From contig CAMSSU010000011.1 of NCBI GenBank assembly GCA_947063485.1, forward strand, positions 1 through 44,415: DNA of 44,415 bases, read 5' to 3'. Source of the DNA: an uncultured Clostridia bacterium. Its GTDB lineage: Bacteria; Bacillota; Clostridia; Christensenellales; Christensenellaceae. The position numbers and the translations under genes were made by a program. Positions within the stretch are counted from its first letter, which is position 1, and every line of letters begins with the position of its first letter. The notes under the pieces were generated by a model, which made no database searches, had not been told where the DNA came from, and worked only from the letters and a program-made list of their open reading frames with translations. Below, piece after piece: positions 24,131 through 32,500 of the stretch.

Positions 24131-25363
24131 CTATTCCTCCGCCTCCTCGTCTTCTTTGGCAAACAGCTCGTGCTCGAACGTCGCCGCCGGGCCGATGCTG
24201 GCCTCGCCAAAGCGCTGGCGCAGGGCATAGACGGCCTGCTCCAGCTTGCCGAGCTTTTCCCGCCTTTTGCTCTGCTCTCCCAGAAGATCCAGCTGCTCAA
24301 TGGCCTGCTCCTGGCTCACCAGATTCTGCGCCGTAACCGTCAGCGCCCGAACGGGAGCGCTCTGCTCCCAGCTGGCGCAAAACAGCTCCATCGCCGCATC
24401 CGCAATCTCCCGGAAGAGAAAGCTGGGCGCGGAAAGCGGCTTCTGGCGCTGGATTACTTTTAAGCTCGGGCTCTTGATGGAGAGCTGCACCGTGCGGCAT
24501 TTGAGCCCGTGCGCGCGCAGACGCGCGGCCACATCATCCGCCAAATGCTCGACGCCGACCCGCACTTCCTCTGCCCCAAGCAGATTGCGTTTAAACGTCA
24601 TCCCCCGGCCGATGGATTTGGCAATGCCGCTCTCCCGCACCGGGATGACGCGGCTATCATCCAGCCCTCTGGCCTGATCCCAAAGCTGGCCGCCGTTTTT
24701 GCCCAGCACGCCGGCAATGCTCTCCCGATCCCGCGCGGCCAGATCGCCGATGGTCCGGATGCCCAGCTTGCTCAGCTTTTCCGCCGCAGATTTGCCCACA
24801 AACAGCAGAGCGCTCACGGGCAGGGGATAGAGCAGCTGCCGATAGTTCTCCTGGGTGATGACCGTCGTCGCATCCGGCTTTTTATAGTCGCTGCCCATTT
24901 TGGCAAACAGCTTGCAGAAAGAGACGCCGACCGAGATAGTCAGCCCAATCTCTTCCCGCACCCGGCGGCGCAGCAAATCGGCCAGCTCCCGCGGCGATTT
25001 CGCGAAAAGATGCAGGCTTCCCGTAACATCCAGAAAGGATTCATCGATGCTGAATGGCTCGACGAGATCCGTGTATTCATCGTAAATCGCGTTGATGCGG
25101 CGGGAAAACTCCCGGTAAACATCGTGCTGGGGCGGGACGAGCACGAGATCCGGGCATTTGCTCTTGGCCTGCCAGATAGTCTCTGCCGTCTGCACGCCCT
25201 TTTGCTTGGCCAGTTCGTTTTTGGCCAAAATAATCCCGTGGCGGCTTTTGGGATTGCCCGCCACCGCCATGGGAACGCGCCAAAGCTCGGGCCGCAGGCA
25301 GCATTCCACCGAGGCGTAAAAGCCGTTGCAGTCGCAATGCAGAATGATGCGCTCTTTTTTCAT
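24131..25363 (-). CDS. dinB: DNA polymerase IV (Y-family, DinB)
   Basis: A 410-aa translesion polymerase. The palm has the metal-binding aspartate in LHCDCNGFYASVE (Asp11) and the SIDESFLDV motif with the second Asp/Glu pair. The finger and thumb region contains GVSFCKLFAKMGSDYKKPD and two helix-hairpin-helix units (PVSALLFVGKSAAEKL and IRTIGDLAARD). The little-finger domain runs from KSIGRGMTFKRNL to about residue 350. The acidic tail (LFAKEDEEAEE) is not a clear beta-clamp peptide; a QLDLLG segment near residue 356 is a better candidate. The start overlaps the repressor stop by 4 nt, so both are made from one mRNA. Confidence 0.95.
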   Translation of the reverse strand: MKKERIILHCDCNGFYASVECCLRPELWRVPMAVAGNPKSRHGIILAKNELAKQKGVQTAETIWQAKSKCPDLVLVPPQHDVYREFSRRINAIYDEYTDLVEPFSIDESFLDVTGSLHLFAKSPRELADLLRRRVREEIGLTISVGVSFCKLFAKMGSDYKKPDATTVITQENYRQLLYPLPVSALLFVGKSAAEKLSKLGIRTIGDLAARDRESIAGVLGKNGGQLWDQARGLDDSRVIPVRESGIAKSIGRGMTFKRNLLGAEEVRVGVEHLADDVAARLRAHGLKCRTVQLSIKSPSLKVIQRQKPLSAPSFLFREIADAAMELFCASWEQSAPVRALTVTAQNLVSQEQAIEQLDLLGEQSKRREKLGKLEQAVYALRQRFGEASIGPAATFEHELFAKEDEEAEE

Positions 25364-25977
25364 TGCACATCCACAATAGACAGCGTTACTTTGCCCAAAA
25401 TGCGGACGTCGTCCTCGCCGGAGTAGATCTGCGGCTGATAGACTGGGTTGCGGCTGACGGGCACCAGCACCATATGCCCGCTTTTTTGGTAAACCCGCTT
25501 GACCGTCGCCTCGCCGTTGACCAGCACAGCGCAGATATTGCCCTCTTCCACCCTCGCGCCCCGGGAGATGACGACCAGGCTGCCATCCGGAATGCCCGCG
25601 AGATCCATGCTGTCTCCCACGACGCGCAGGGCAAAGGCGTCTTCGCCCAGCGCCTGCTGATAGGGATCCAGCCGCAGATAGCCGGAGAAATCCTCAAACG
25701 CCTCCACTGGGCTGCCCGCCGCGATGCTCCCGTAGATAGGAATGCCGGGGCTCTGCTCCTGCCCCTCCTTTTCCAGATACCCTGCCGCCTGCATCAGCTG
25801 TTCATAGGAAGCGCCATACCCCGCCGCCGCAATTTTTGCCAGCACTTCCGGCCTGGGCCGCTGGCCGCGCAGGATGCGCGAAAGATTCCCCGCGCTGATC
25901 CCCGCCCGCCTGCAAAATTCGTTGCGCGAGCCGCTGCCTATCGCCTGCAGAATGAGTTCAGATAAACTTTGCCGCAT
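25360..25977 (-). CDS. LexA/CI-like self-cleaving repressor (XRE + S24 peptidase)
   Basis: A 205-aa repressor. The N-terminal helix-turn-helix (RNEFCRRAGISAGNLSRILRG, residues 18-38) is of the XRE type rather than the winged helix of true LexA. The C-terminal S24 peptidase has the catalytic Ser123 (GDSMDLAGIPDG) and Lys160 (GEATVKRVY), with an Ala-Gly bond at 87-88 (SIAAGSP) as the expected self-cleavage site. This suggests RecA-dependent induction after DNA damage. It heads an operon with Pol IV (4-nt overlap) and two predicted repair genes. A CI-like phage origin is possible, but no phage genes adjoin. Confidence 0.88.
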   Translation of the reverse strand: MRQSLSELILQAIGSGSRNEFCRRAGISAGNLSRILRGQRPRPEVLAKIAAAGYGASYEQLMQAAGYLEKEGQEQSPGIPIYGSIAAGSPVEAFEDFSGYLRLDPYQQALGEDAFALRVVGDSMDLAGIPDGSLVVISRGARVEEGNICAVLVNGEATVKRVYQKSGHMVLVPVSRNPVYQPQIYSGEDDVRILGKVTLSIVDVQ

Positions 25978-26006
25978 GTCGCCGCTCCTCTCTTTTTCCT
26001 ATGGCT

Positions 26007-26035
26007 ATCATACCGCGTTTGTTTCTTATTCGCAA
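26007..26035 (-). promoter_or_regulatory. Promoter of the repressor/dinB/radical SAM operon
   Basis: The minus strand has -35 TTGCGA (26030-26035), a 17-nt spacer and -10 TATGAT (26007-26012). A 30-nt leader with GAGGAG leads to the repressor ATG at 25977. Confidence 0.65.
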
Positions 26036-26061
26036 CAGTATTTTTGCATTTTTCCTATAAT

Positions 26062-26079
26062 TGTTCGTTTTATGGAACA
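26062..26079. promoter_or_regulatory. Inverted repeat TGTTC-N8-GAACA, candidate repressor operator
   Basis: TGTTC (26062-26066) and GAACA (26075-26079) form a 5-bp dyad with an 8-nt spacer, 26 bp upstream of the -35 box. The GAAC half-site resembles the Bacillus-type LexA box core, but the repressor here has a different DNA-binding domain. Its use as an operator is inference. Confidence 0.4.
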
Positions 26080-26173
26080 CTTTTCCAATTTTTCTCCTCC
26101 CGCGCAAAAATCGGGCATTCAAAAAACAAGCGCAGCCACCCAATCTTTTTGGCGCCTGCGCGTTTTGCCAATC

Positions 26174-26196
26174 AAAAAAGGCCTCTCGGCCTTTTT
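26174..26196. terminator. Terminator after the homocysteine methyltransferase gene
   Basis: AAAAAAGGCC (26174-26183) and GGCCTTTTT (26188-26196) form a hairpin with a tctc loop and T-runs on both strands. It lies 10 nt past the methyltransferase stop on the minus strand. Confidence 0.8.
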
Positions 26197-26206
26197 GCAT
26201 CGCGCG

Positions 26207-27139
26207 CTATTGCCCGGATAGTTTCTTTGCGATGGCCTGCATATGCGAGCCGTCTGTTCCGCAGCAGCCGCCAAAAATCTTGAAGGGCTGAATCTGCTCC
26301 AGTGCCGCCATATGGGCGGCCAATTCCTCCGGCTCCGAGCAAAACAGCTCCCGGGCGCCATCCAGCTCTTCGGGTGAGAGCGGCGAAGTGTTGGCCTGAA
26401 TGCCCAAAAAGCGCCGCATTTCCGGCTTTCCACGGTTTTCCGGCTGTAAGAGCGCCTGGCGCAGCACACTGGGGTGCACACAGTTTGTCATATAGCAAAG
26501 CGGGTGCCGCCCTGTCGCCGCATCGATGGCCGCAATGGCCTGGGAGATGGGCGTGCCGTCTATCAGGCGGCCGTCTTTTCGGATCATGAAGCTGATGAGA
26601 TAGGGCAGGCTGGTCTGCTCCATGGCCTGCGCCATGCCAATCGCCTCGCTTTTTGCAGGCATAATCCCGGCATATAGAAACTCTGCTCCGGCCCGGGCAA
26701 AGGCATCCGCCGCCCAGCTGTGAAACTCCCGCGCCTGCTCTTCCGAAAGCACCTCATCTGCCCGGTAGGCATCGCCGCGGCAGCCCATCAGCGCGCCGAT
26801 ATACATGCCCTGCTCTCCGCCCGTCTGCCGGCGCACCTGCTTTAGAAACGCGATATTGTCCAAAAGCAGCGCCTCATCATAGCCGGCCAGCGCCGTCCGC
26901 TCCCGGTTTGCCCGGCGGGTCGGCGTCGTGGCCAAAAAAGGCAGCCCGTATTTTTGGGCGATGCCGCGGTATTCCCCCCAAAGGGCGGCCAGCGCTTTCT
27001 GTGCCTGCGGGTCGTAGATGAGCGGCGCCATAGCCGCCGTCCCATCAATTTTCAGGCCATATTCCCGCTTGAGCCGCTCGCCCAGCGCCCCTTCCAGCAG
27101 CAGATACTTGCTCTTTTCAAAACATGCAGTAAAATCCAT
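26207..27139 (-). CDS. Homocysteine S-methyltransferase family protein
   Basis: A 310-aa TIM-barrel methyltransferase of the MmuM/BhmT type, transferring a methyl group to homocysteine to give methionine. The C-terminal zinc site GGCCGTDGSH is intact, and the upstream cysteine ligand should lie in MTNCVHPSVLRQAL. LLLEGALGERLKREYG at the N-terminus corresponds to the family's D/E-G-x-x-G-T opening, with G-A-L-G in place of the common GTEL. The methyl donor (S-methylmethionine or betaine) cannot be told. I chose ATG 27139, which has GAGGGG close upstream, over the ATG at 27160 that overlaps the preceding acetyltransferase gene and lacks a binding site. Confidence 0.8.
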   Translation of the reverse strand: MDFTACFEKSKYLLLEGALGERLKREYGLKIDGTAAMAPLIYDPQAQKALAALWGEYRGIAQKYGLPFLATTPTRRANRERTALAGYDEALLLDNIAFLKQVRRQTGGEQGMYIGALMGCRGDAYRADEVLSEEQAREFHSWAADAFARAGAEFLYAGIMPAKSEAIGMAQAMEQTSLPYLISFMIRKDGRLIDGTPISQAIAAIDAATGRHPLCYMTNCVHPSVLRQALLQPENRGKPEMRRFLGIQANTSPLSPEELDGARELFCSEPEELAAHMAALEQIQPFKIFGGCCGTDGSHMQAIAKKLSGQ

Positions 27140-27149
27140 CTTCCCCTCG

Positions 27150-27620
27150 CTATTTCTCATAATAGACCAGCGTCATGGCATCGTTGATGCGCCGTGTCTC
27201 GCCCGTCGCCCGATACCCCATTTTTTCATACAGGCGGCAGTTTCCCTCTTCCTGCAAGATGGTATCCAGCGCCCAGTGTTCTGCACCGTGCACCGCCTCG
27301 CAGGCTCGGATGGCCTTTTGCGCAAACCCTCTGCCGCGGTACTCCTCTAAAATAAACAGCGGGCTGATGCGCTTTGGCGCGCCGCATCCGGGATCCACCA
27401 CGCGGATCGCACCCACTTTTTGCCCCTCGGCGCAGATAAAATAGAAATATGTCTCACTCTGGGCCAGGCGCTGCCGCACCTTTTGCAGCGGCTCGTTGCC
27501 TGGGCTGGTCTCAAAATCCTGATATTTTGCAAGCAGGCCGGAAAAGGCCTCTGTCTGCATGCTCCAAAGCTGCTCCGCATCGCCCGCGCCGGCCCGAATC
27601 AGCGCCACTTCCCCCTTCAT
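27150..27620 (-). CDS. GNAT family acetyltransferase
   Basis: A 156-aa single-domain GNAT protein. The conserved strand and helix IRVVDPGCGAPKRISPLFIL followed by EEYRGRGFAQKAIRACEAVH form beta-4 and the acetyl-CoA loop (RGRGFA, an R/QxxGxG/A variant). The protein ends with the LYEKMGYRATGETRRI strand seen in many stand-alone members. The substrate is unknown. GGAGGGAAGCG lies before the ATG. It is the first gene of a two-gene unit with the homocysteine methyltransferase (10-nt gap), driven by the promoter at 27652-27680. Confidence 0.82.
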   Translation of the reverse strand: MKGEVALIRAGAGDAEQLWSMQTEAFSGLLAKYQDFETSPGNEPLQKVRQRLAQSETYFYFICAEGQKVGAIRVVDPGCGAPKRISPLFILEEYRGRGFAQKAIRACEAVHGAEHWALDTILQEEGNCRLYEKMGYRATGETRRINDAMTLVYYEK

Positions 27621-27651
27621 CGCTTCCCTCCGCCAGTCAATCGTTATAGTG

Positions 27652-27680
27652 AGTATACCGCACTATGCCGCAAAAGTCAT
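27652..27680 (-). promoter_or_regulatory. Promoter of the acetyltransferase/methyltransferase operon
   Basis: The minus strand has -35 ATGACT (27675-27680), 17 nt, and -10 TATACT (27652-27657). The -10 matches at five of six positions and the -35 at four of six. Confidence 0.5.
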
Positions 27681-27752
27681 CCGCTCTCTATTTTCTGCAT
27701 TGGCGGCGCTCAGAAATTTTTAGGAAAGCTTGCTGGGAGATGTGTTTTTTAG

Positions 27753-27781
27753 TTGCTTTGGCCGTTATTTTGTGCTAAAAT
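27753..27781 (+). promoter_or_regulatory. Probable pfkA promoter
   Basis: TTGCTT (27753-27758), a 17-nt spacer and TAAAAT (27776-27781). The start site would be near 27788, giving a leader of about 140 nt. A weaker possible -10 (CATAAT) lies nearer the gene. Confidence 0.5.
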
Positions 27782-27789
27782 TTTTAGCA
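27773..27789. promoter_or_regulatory. 8-bp-arm palindrome over the pfkA -10, candidate operator
   Basis: TGCTAAAA and TTTTAGCA form a near-perfect dyad around a single T. It covers the -10 box and predicted start site, the usual place for a repressor. The regulator is not known. Confidence 0.45.
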
Positions 27790-27930
27790 ATGCGAAAGTT
27801 GTTTACAATTTCGTTTCATACCGGTTTCATTTTTTTGGCACAGCTTTGCTTGCTCTGTTTTTTCACCGAACATTGCGCCTGAAATAAATGGCATAATATT
27901 TTATCTTTTTAAGTCTGGAGAGTGGGTTAC

Positions 27931-28893
27931 ATGAAGAGAATTGCGATTCTGACAAGCGGCGGAGATACCCCCGCCATGAATGCCGCCATCAACGCTGTTG
28001 TGCGGACTGCAAAAGCCAAAGGCATCACGCCGGTGGGCGTGCTTGGGGGCTATGCCGGCCTGATCAGCGGCGGCCTGGCTGAAATTCGCAGCAAGCAGGT
28101 TGAATTTATCGTCAATAAAGGCGGAACCATTCTCAAAACGGCGCGCTGCCTGGAAATGAAAACGCCGGAAGGGCAGAAAAAGGCGGTGGACGTGCTCCAT
28201 AAATTCGGCATCGACGGCCTGGTCGTCATCGGCGGCGACGGCAGTTTCCAGGGCGCAAAGGCGCTGCACCATCTGGGCGTGCCCACGATTGGCCTGCCCG
28301 GCACCATCGACAACGATTTGGCCTACACGGATTACACCATCGGCTTTGACACGGCCGTCAACTGCGTCATCGGCGAGATCGCCAAAATCCGGGATACCAT
28401 GCTCTCGCACGACCGCATCGCGGTGGTGGAAGTCATGGGCAGAAACTGCGGCGACATCGCATTGCAGGCAGGCGTCGCCGGGGAAGCGGAATATATCGTG
28501 CTCCCCGAAGTGCCCCACGATTACGACACGCTTTGCCAGGAGCTCAAAACCAGGGAGCAGAAGGGCAAGAGCAACAGCATCATCGTCATGAGCGAGGGTG
28601 CAGGCAAGGGCTGGGATCTTGCGGACTATATCCGCCAAAAAGCCGGCTACGATACCAAGTGCATCGTGCTGGGCTATGTGCAGCGGGGCGGCGCGCCTTC
28701 GGCGTTCGACCGTGTTCTGGCGCAGAAAATGGGCATCCGCGCTGTGGAGCTTCTGGTGGAGGGCATTGGCGGCCGGGTGGTCGGCATCCGCGACAACAAG
28801 ATCATCGACGACGATATCGACGAAGCGCTGGCCATGCCGCTCAAGTTCGATTACGACCTCTATAACCAGCATCTGGCCATGAGCAACTACTAA
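27931..28893 (+). CDS. pfkA: ATP-dependent 6-phosphofructokinase
   Basis: A 320-aa glycolytic enzyme phosphorylating fructose 6-phosphate to the 1,6-bisphosphate. The nucleotide loop GGDGS is at residues 101-105; Gly104 marks the ATP-using rather than the pyrophosphate-using type. The catalytic motif PGTIDND (123-129, Asp127) and the substrate motif VEVMGRNCGDIA are intact. The N-terminus ILTSGGDTPAMNAAINAVVR is a slight variant of the usual GGDxPGMN. The ATG at 27931 gives this normal start; a GTG three codons earlier overlaps the GGAGAGTGGG binding site. The next gene follows after 13 nt. Confidence 0.95.
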   Translation: MKRIAILTSGGDTPAMNAAINAVVRTAKAKGITPVGVLGGYAGLISGGLAEIRSKQVEFIVNKGGTILKTARCLEMKTPEGQKKAVDVLHKFGIDGLVVIGGDGSFQGAKALHHLGVPTIGLPGTIDNDLAYTDYTIGFDTAVNCVIGEIAKIRDTMLSHDRIAVVEVMGRNCGDIALQAGVAGEAEYIVLPEVPHDYDTLCQELKTREQKGKSNSIIVMSEGAGKGWDLADYIRQKAGYDTKCIVLGYVQRGGAPSAFDRVLAQKMGIRAVELLVEGIGGRVVGIRDNKIIDDDIDEALAMPLKFDYDLYNQHLAMSNY

Positions 28894-28906
28894 TCCCGGA
28901 GCAAAT

Positions 28907-29449
28907 ATGCCAAAACTTTTAGGAACAAGCACGCTTCTCAGCGTGCTTTTCACAACCCTTTTTGCCGCGTTCTATCGTCTTTTTGGCGCTTCCATCTATC
29001 TGACGCTGGCCATTACGTCCGGAACCTTCTGCTATCATCTGCTCATGCGCCTGCTGGTCGGCGCGGCTGTATGCTGCGCAATGCACAACCGCGCAGATTG
29101 CCGCAAAAAGTGGTACCGGCCCAGGGCGTTTGAAAGAAAGCTCTATGCCCGGCTGAACGTAAAAAAATGGAAGGCCCATCTGCCCACCTATCAGCCCGAA
29201 ATTTTCTCTCTGCAAAAGCATACGCCGGCGGAAATCGCCCAGGCAACATGCCAAGCTGAGATCACGCACGAGATCATCGCCGCTCTGAGCTTTCTGCCCT
29301 TGCTGATGGCTGTTCCTTTCGGAGATTTTTGGGTGTTCTTCCTGACTTCCCTGGCCGCCGCGGGGTTTGATCTGCTGTTCGTCATCATACAGCGGTATAA
29401 CCGGCCGCGCATTCTGGCGCTGGCAGAACGGCAGGAAAAAAGCAAATAA
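28907..29449 (+). CDS. CrtO-like membrane acyltransferase family protein
   Basis: A 180-aa membrane protein with hydrophobic segments near residues 5-28, 40-58 and 122-165. The middle WYRPRAFERKLYARLNVKKW, followed by KAHLPTYQPEIF, then CQAEITHEI and the terminal IIQRYNRPRI closely resemble staphylococcal CrtO (glycosyl-4,4'-diaponeurosporenoate acyltransferase), which ends in the same VQRYNRPR pattern and has RKWK and AELIHW at matching places. No carotenoid genes are nearby, so the natural substrate is probably different, perhaps another glycolipid. It lies 13 nt after pfkA and shares its terminator, so it is probably co-transcribed. The binding site (GGAG) is weak. Confidence 0.65.
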   Translation: MPKLLGTSTLLSVLFTTLFAAFYRLFGASIYLTLAITSGTFCYHLLMRLLVGAAVCCAMHNRADCRKKWYRPRAFERKLYARLNVKKWKAHLPTYQPEIFSLQKHTPAEIAQATCQAEITHEIIAALSFLPLLMAVPFGDFWVFFLTSLAAAGFDLLFVIIQRYNRPRILALAERQEKSK

Positions 29450-29480
29450 AAAGCGCTCTCAGCTTCAAGAGCGCTTTTTT
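29448..29480. terminator. Bidirectional terminator between pfkA operon and dnaE
   Basis: AAAAAGCGCTCT (29448-29459) pairs with AGAGCGCTTTTT (29468-29479) around an 8-nt loop. It ends the plus-strand pfkA unit and the converging minus-strand dnaE gene. Confidence 0.9.
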
Positions 29481-29504
29481 GTTTCATAATTTTTACTGCC
29501 GCCC

Positions 29505-32500
29505 CTATTTGAGCGCGACGTTCTCCTCCCCCACTAAGGCTTTGAGCCGGGCGAGCAGCGGCTCGCTGACGGCGACGTTCAGGGCATCGCCCATGCTATA
29601 GACTTTGCCCGTCTTTTGCACGGCCACGCGCACTGGGCTCTCCCCCTGATAGCTCTGGAGCACGGCCTTGATGGCCCGAATCATCTCGAGGTTTTCATCC
29701 GGTATGCGAAGATAGAGCTTCTGCGCGGTTTCCTCTGCCTTTTGCACATAGGGGCGAATATCGTCCAGCAAAAGCTCGGGCTCTTCGCCCACGGCGACCT
29801 TGGCCTTGATGCGGCAAATCTCATCCGTGCGCAGGTTGGCTTCATTGTTGGCATAGGCGGCCGGAAAGACGGTTACGCCAATGGCGCCCGAGAGATCTTC
29901 AAACGTGGCGTTTGCCATCATCTGCCGGGTCTTTTTGGTGGTGCGGGTGCGCAGAGAGGAGAGAATGCCCACAAGCTCCACAGTCCTGCTCTCAAAATAG
30001 CGCTGCTTTTCCTCGTCATCTGCGCTGGCCAGAATATCCGCGACGCTGATTTTCTGCTTTGCCAGCATATCCGCATATTTGGCCAGCGGATGCCCGGAAA
30101 GATACAGCCCCGCCTTTTCCTTTTCCAGCGTCAGGCGCAGGCGGTCGTCGTATTCGGGGATATCGGGCAGCGGCGTCTTTTGGGGCTTGGTCTCCTCAGA
30201 AAATGAAAACAGGCTGATTTGCCCGGTGCTGGCCAGCTTTGCCTCGCTCTGGGCATTTTTATAGATCTTTTCATAGACCATCATCAGCTGACTGCGGCGC
30301 GCGCCGGAAAAATCAAACGCGCCCGAAAGGATGAGCGATTCGATCTGCGCCTTGTTGATATGCCCAGCGTTGCGGCGCACGAAGTCCTCGAAATCCTCAT
30401 AGTCTCCCTTCTTGCGCTCCTCAAACACCAGCTCGATGGAATCGCCGACGCCCGTCAGCGCGGAAAGCCCGAAGCGCACTTTCCCATCCTCGACGGTAAA
30501 CAGCCGGCCGCTTTTATTGATATCCGGAAGCAGAATTTGGATGCCCGCCCGCTTGAGATAGCTCATATAGTGCGAGAGCTTATCCGAAGAGGAGATAAAG
30601 CTATTTAAAAGCGCGGCCATATATTCCGGCTCATAGTAGCACTTCAAATAGGCCGTCTGATATGCCACCACGGCATAGGCGCAGGCGTGGGATTTATTGA
30701 AGGCATACTGGGCAAAATCCATCATCTGGTCGAACACATGCTGAGCCACCGCCTCGGGAACGCCCCTTGCGACGGCGCCCTCGATGCCCTCCCCGCCATA
30801 GACGAAAATCTTGCGCTCCCGCTCCATGACATCTGCCTTCTTTTTGGCCATGGCCCGGCGCACTTCGTCGCTTCGGGCCAGGGAGTAGCCCGCCATATCC
30901 CGCACGATCTCCATGACCTGCTCCTGATAGACCATGCAGCCATAGGTATCCTTCAGAATTTTTTCCAGAATCGGGTGATCGTATTTGACGCGCTCCGGAT
31001 GATGCTTATATTCGATATAATCGGGTATTTTCGCCATGGGGCCCGGCCGGAACAGCGAGATGCCCACCATGATATCCCCGAGGTTTTCGGGCAGCAGGCG
31101 GGTCATCAGGTTGGTCATGCCCTCGCTTTCCAGCTGGAAGATGCCCTCGGTATTGCCCGAAGAGATCATCTCGTAGATTTTGGGATCCGCAAGGTTCAGA
31201 TGGTCGATATCCACCTCTATTCCCCGCCCAGCCTTGATCATAGAAAGGGTATCCCGGATGACGGTGAGCGTGCGCAGGCCCAGGAAATCCATCTTGAGCA
31301 GCCCCAGATCGTTGATGTTGTTCATGTGATACTGGGTTGTGATGCTCTCGTCCTTTTTGTTCAGCGCCAGCGGGGCATATTCCGTAACCGGCTCGCCCGT
31401 GATGACGACGGCCGCCGCATGCGTCCCGCTCTGGCGCGGCATCCCCTCGACTTTCATGGCCATATCCAGCCATTCATGCACCTGCGGGTTGTTCTGGTAT
31501 TCCATGCGCAGCTTATCCGACTGCTCCAACGCCTTTTTGATGGTCATTTTCAGGGCAAAGGGGATGAGCTTGGCGATGCGGTCTGCATCCGTCACCGGGA
31601 TGCGCATGACTCTGGCGACATCCCGCACCACCTGCTTGGCGCCCAGCGTGCCGAACGTGATGATCTGGGCGACTTTATCCTTGCCGTATTTCTCTGCGAC
31701 ATAGTCGATCACTTCGCCCCGGCGCTCGATGCAGAAATCGATATCAATATCCGGCATGGAGACGCGCTCGGGGTTTAAGAAGCGCTCAAAGAGCAGATTG
31801 TATTCCAGGGGATCGATATCCGTGATATGCAGGGCATAGGCGACGATGCTGCCCGCCGCACTGCCCCGGCCCGGGCCCACCACAATCTGGCTTCTCCGGG
31901 CAAAATCCATATAATCCCAGACGATGAGAAAATAGTCGCAAAAGCCCATATCCAGGATGGTTTTCAGCTCGTAGCGGGCGCGCTCCTGCAATTCGCTGCT
32001 CTGGGCACGCTCCTGCCCATAGCGCTCGCAGAGCCCTTTTTGCACCAGATGCTCCAGATAGCCCTCGTTGGTAAAGCCCTCTGGAACATCAAAGGCAGGC
32101 AGGCGGATGCGCCCCATCTCGATCTCCACATCGCATTTCTCCGCGATCTTGGCGGTATTTTCTATCGCTTCGGGAACGTCCAAAAACAGCGCGCTCATCT
32201 CCTCGCCGCTCTTGAGATAGAACTCGTCCGTCTCCATCAGGCCGCCCTGTTCCAGCGTCCGCCCCATCTGTAGGCACATCAGAATCTCCTGCGCCCGGGC
32301 ATCCTCCTTGCGGATATAGTGCGAGTCGTTGGTGATGACCAGCGGAATCCCAAGCTCCTTACCCATGGCGATGAGCATAGGGTTGACCCGCTTCTGCTCG
32401 GCCAGGCCGTGATCCTGCAATTCCAGGTAGAAATCCTCTGCAAACATAGCCTTGAGCCGGCCGGCCAGCTCATATGCCTTCTGCTTCTGCCCCGAGAGCA

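Larger units (their letters stand above)
27621..27930. other. 310-nt divergent intergenic region
   Basis: No open frame here looks coding. The region holds the minus-strand promoter for the acetyltransferase operon (27652-27680), a plus-strand promoter with an overlapping palindrome (27753-27789), and about 140 nt of AT-rich leader before pfkA. I see no riboswitch fold I can name in that leader. Confidence 0.6.

Noticed and set aside
25360..25977. Prophage CI repressor as evidence for a prophage
   Set aside because: The protein is CI-like, but no integrase, Cro, terminase or structural genes lie on either side, and it is translationally coupled to dinB.
28907..29449. Staphyloxanthin-type carotenoid pathway
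   Set aside because: Only the CrtO-like protein is present; no synthase, desaturase, oxidase or glycosyltransferase genes are nearby, so a carotenoid role is not supported.
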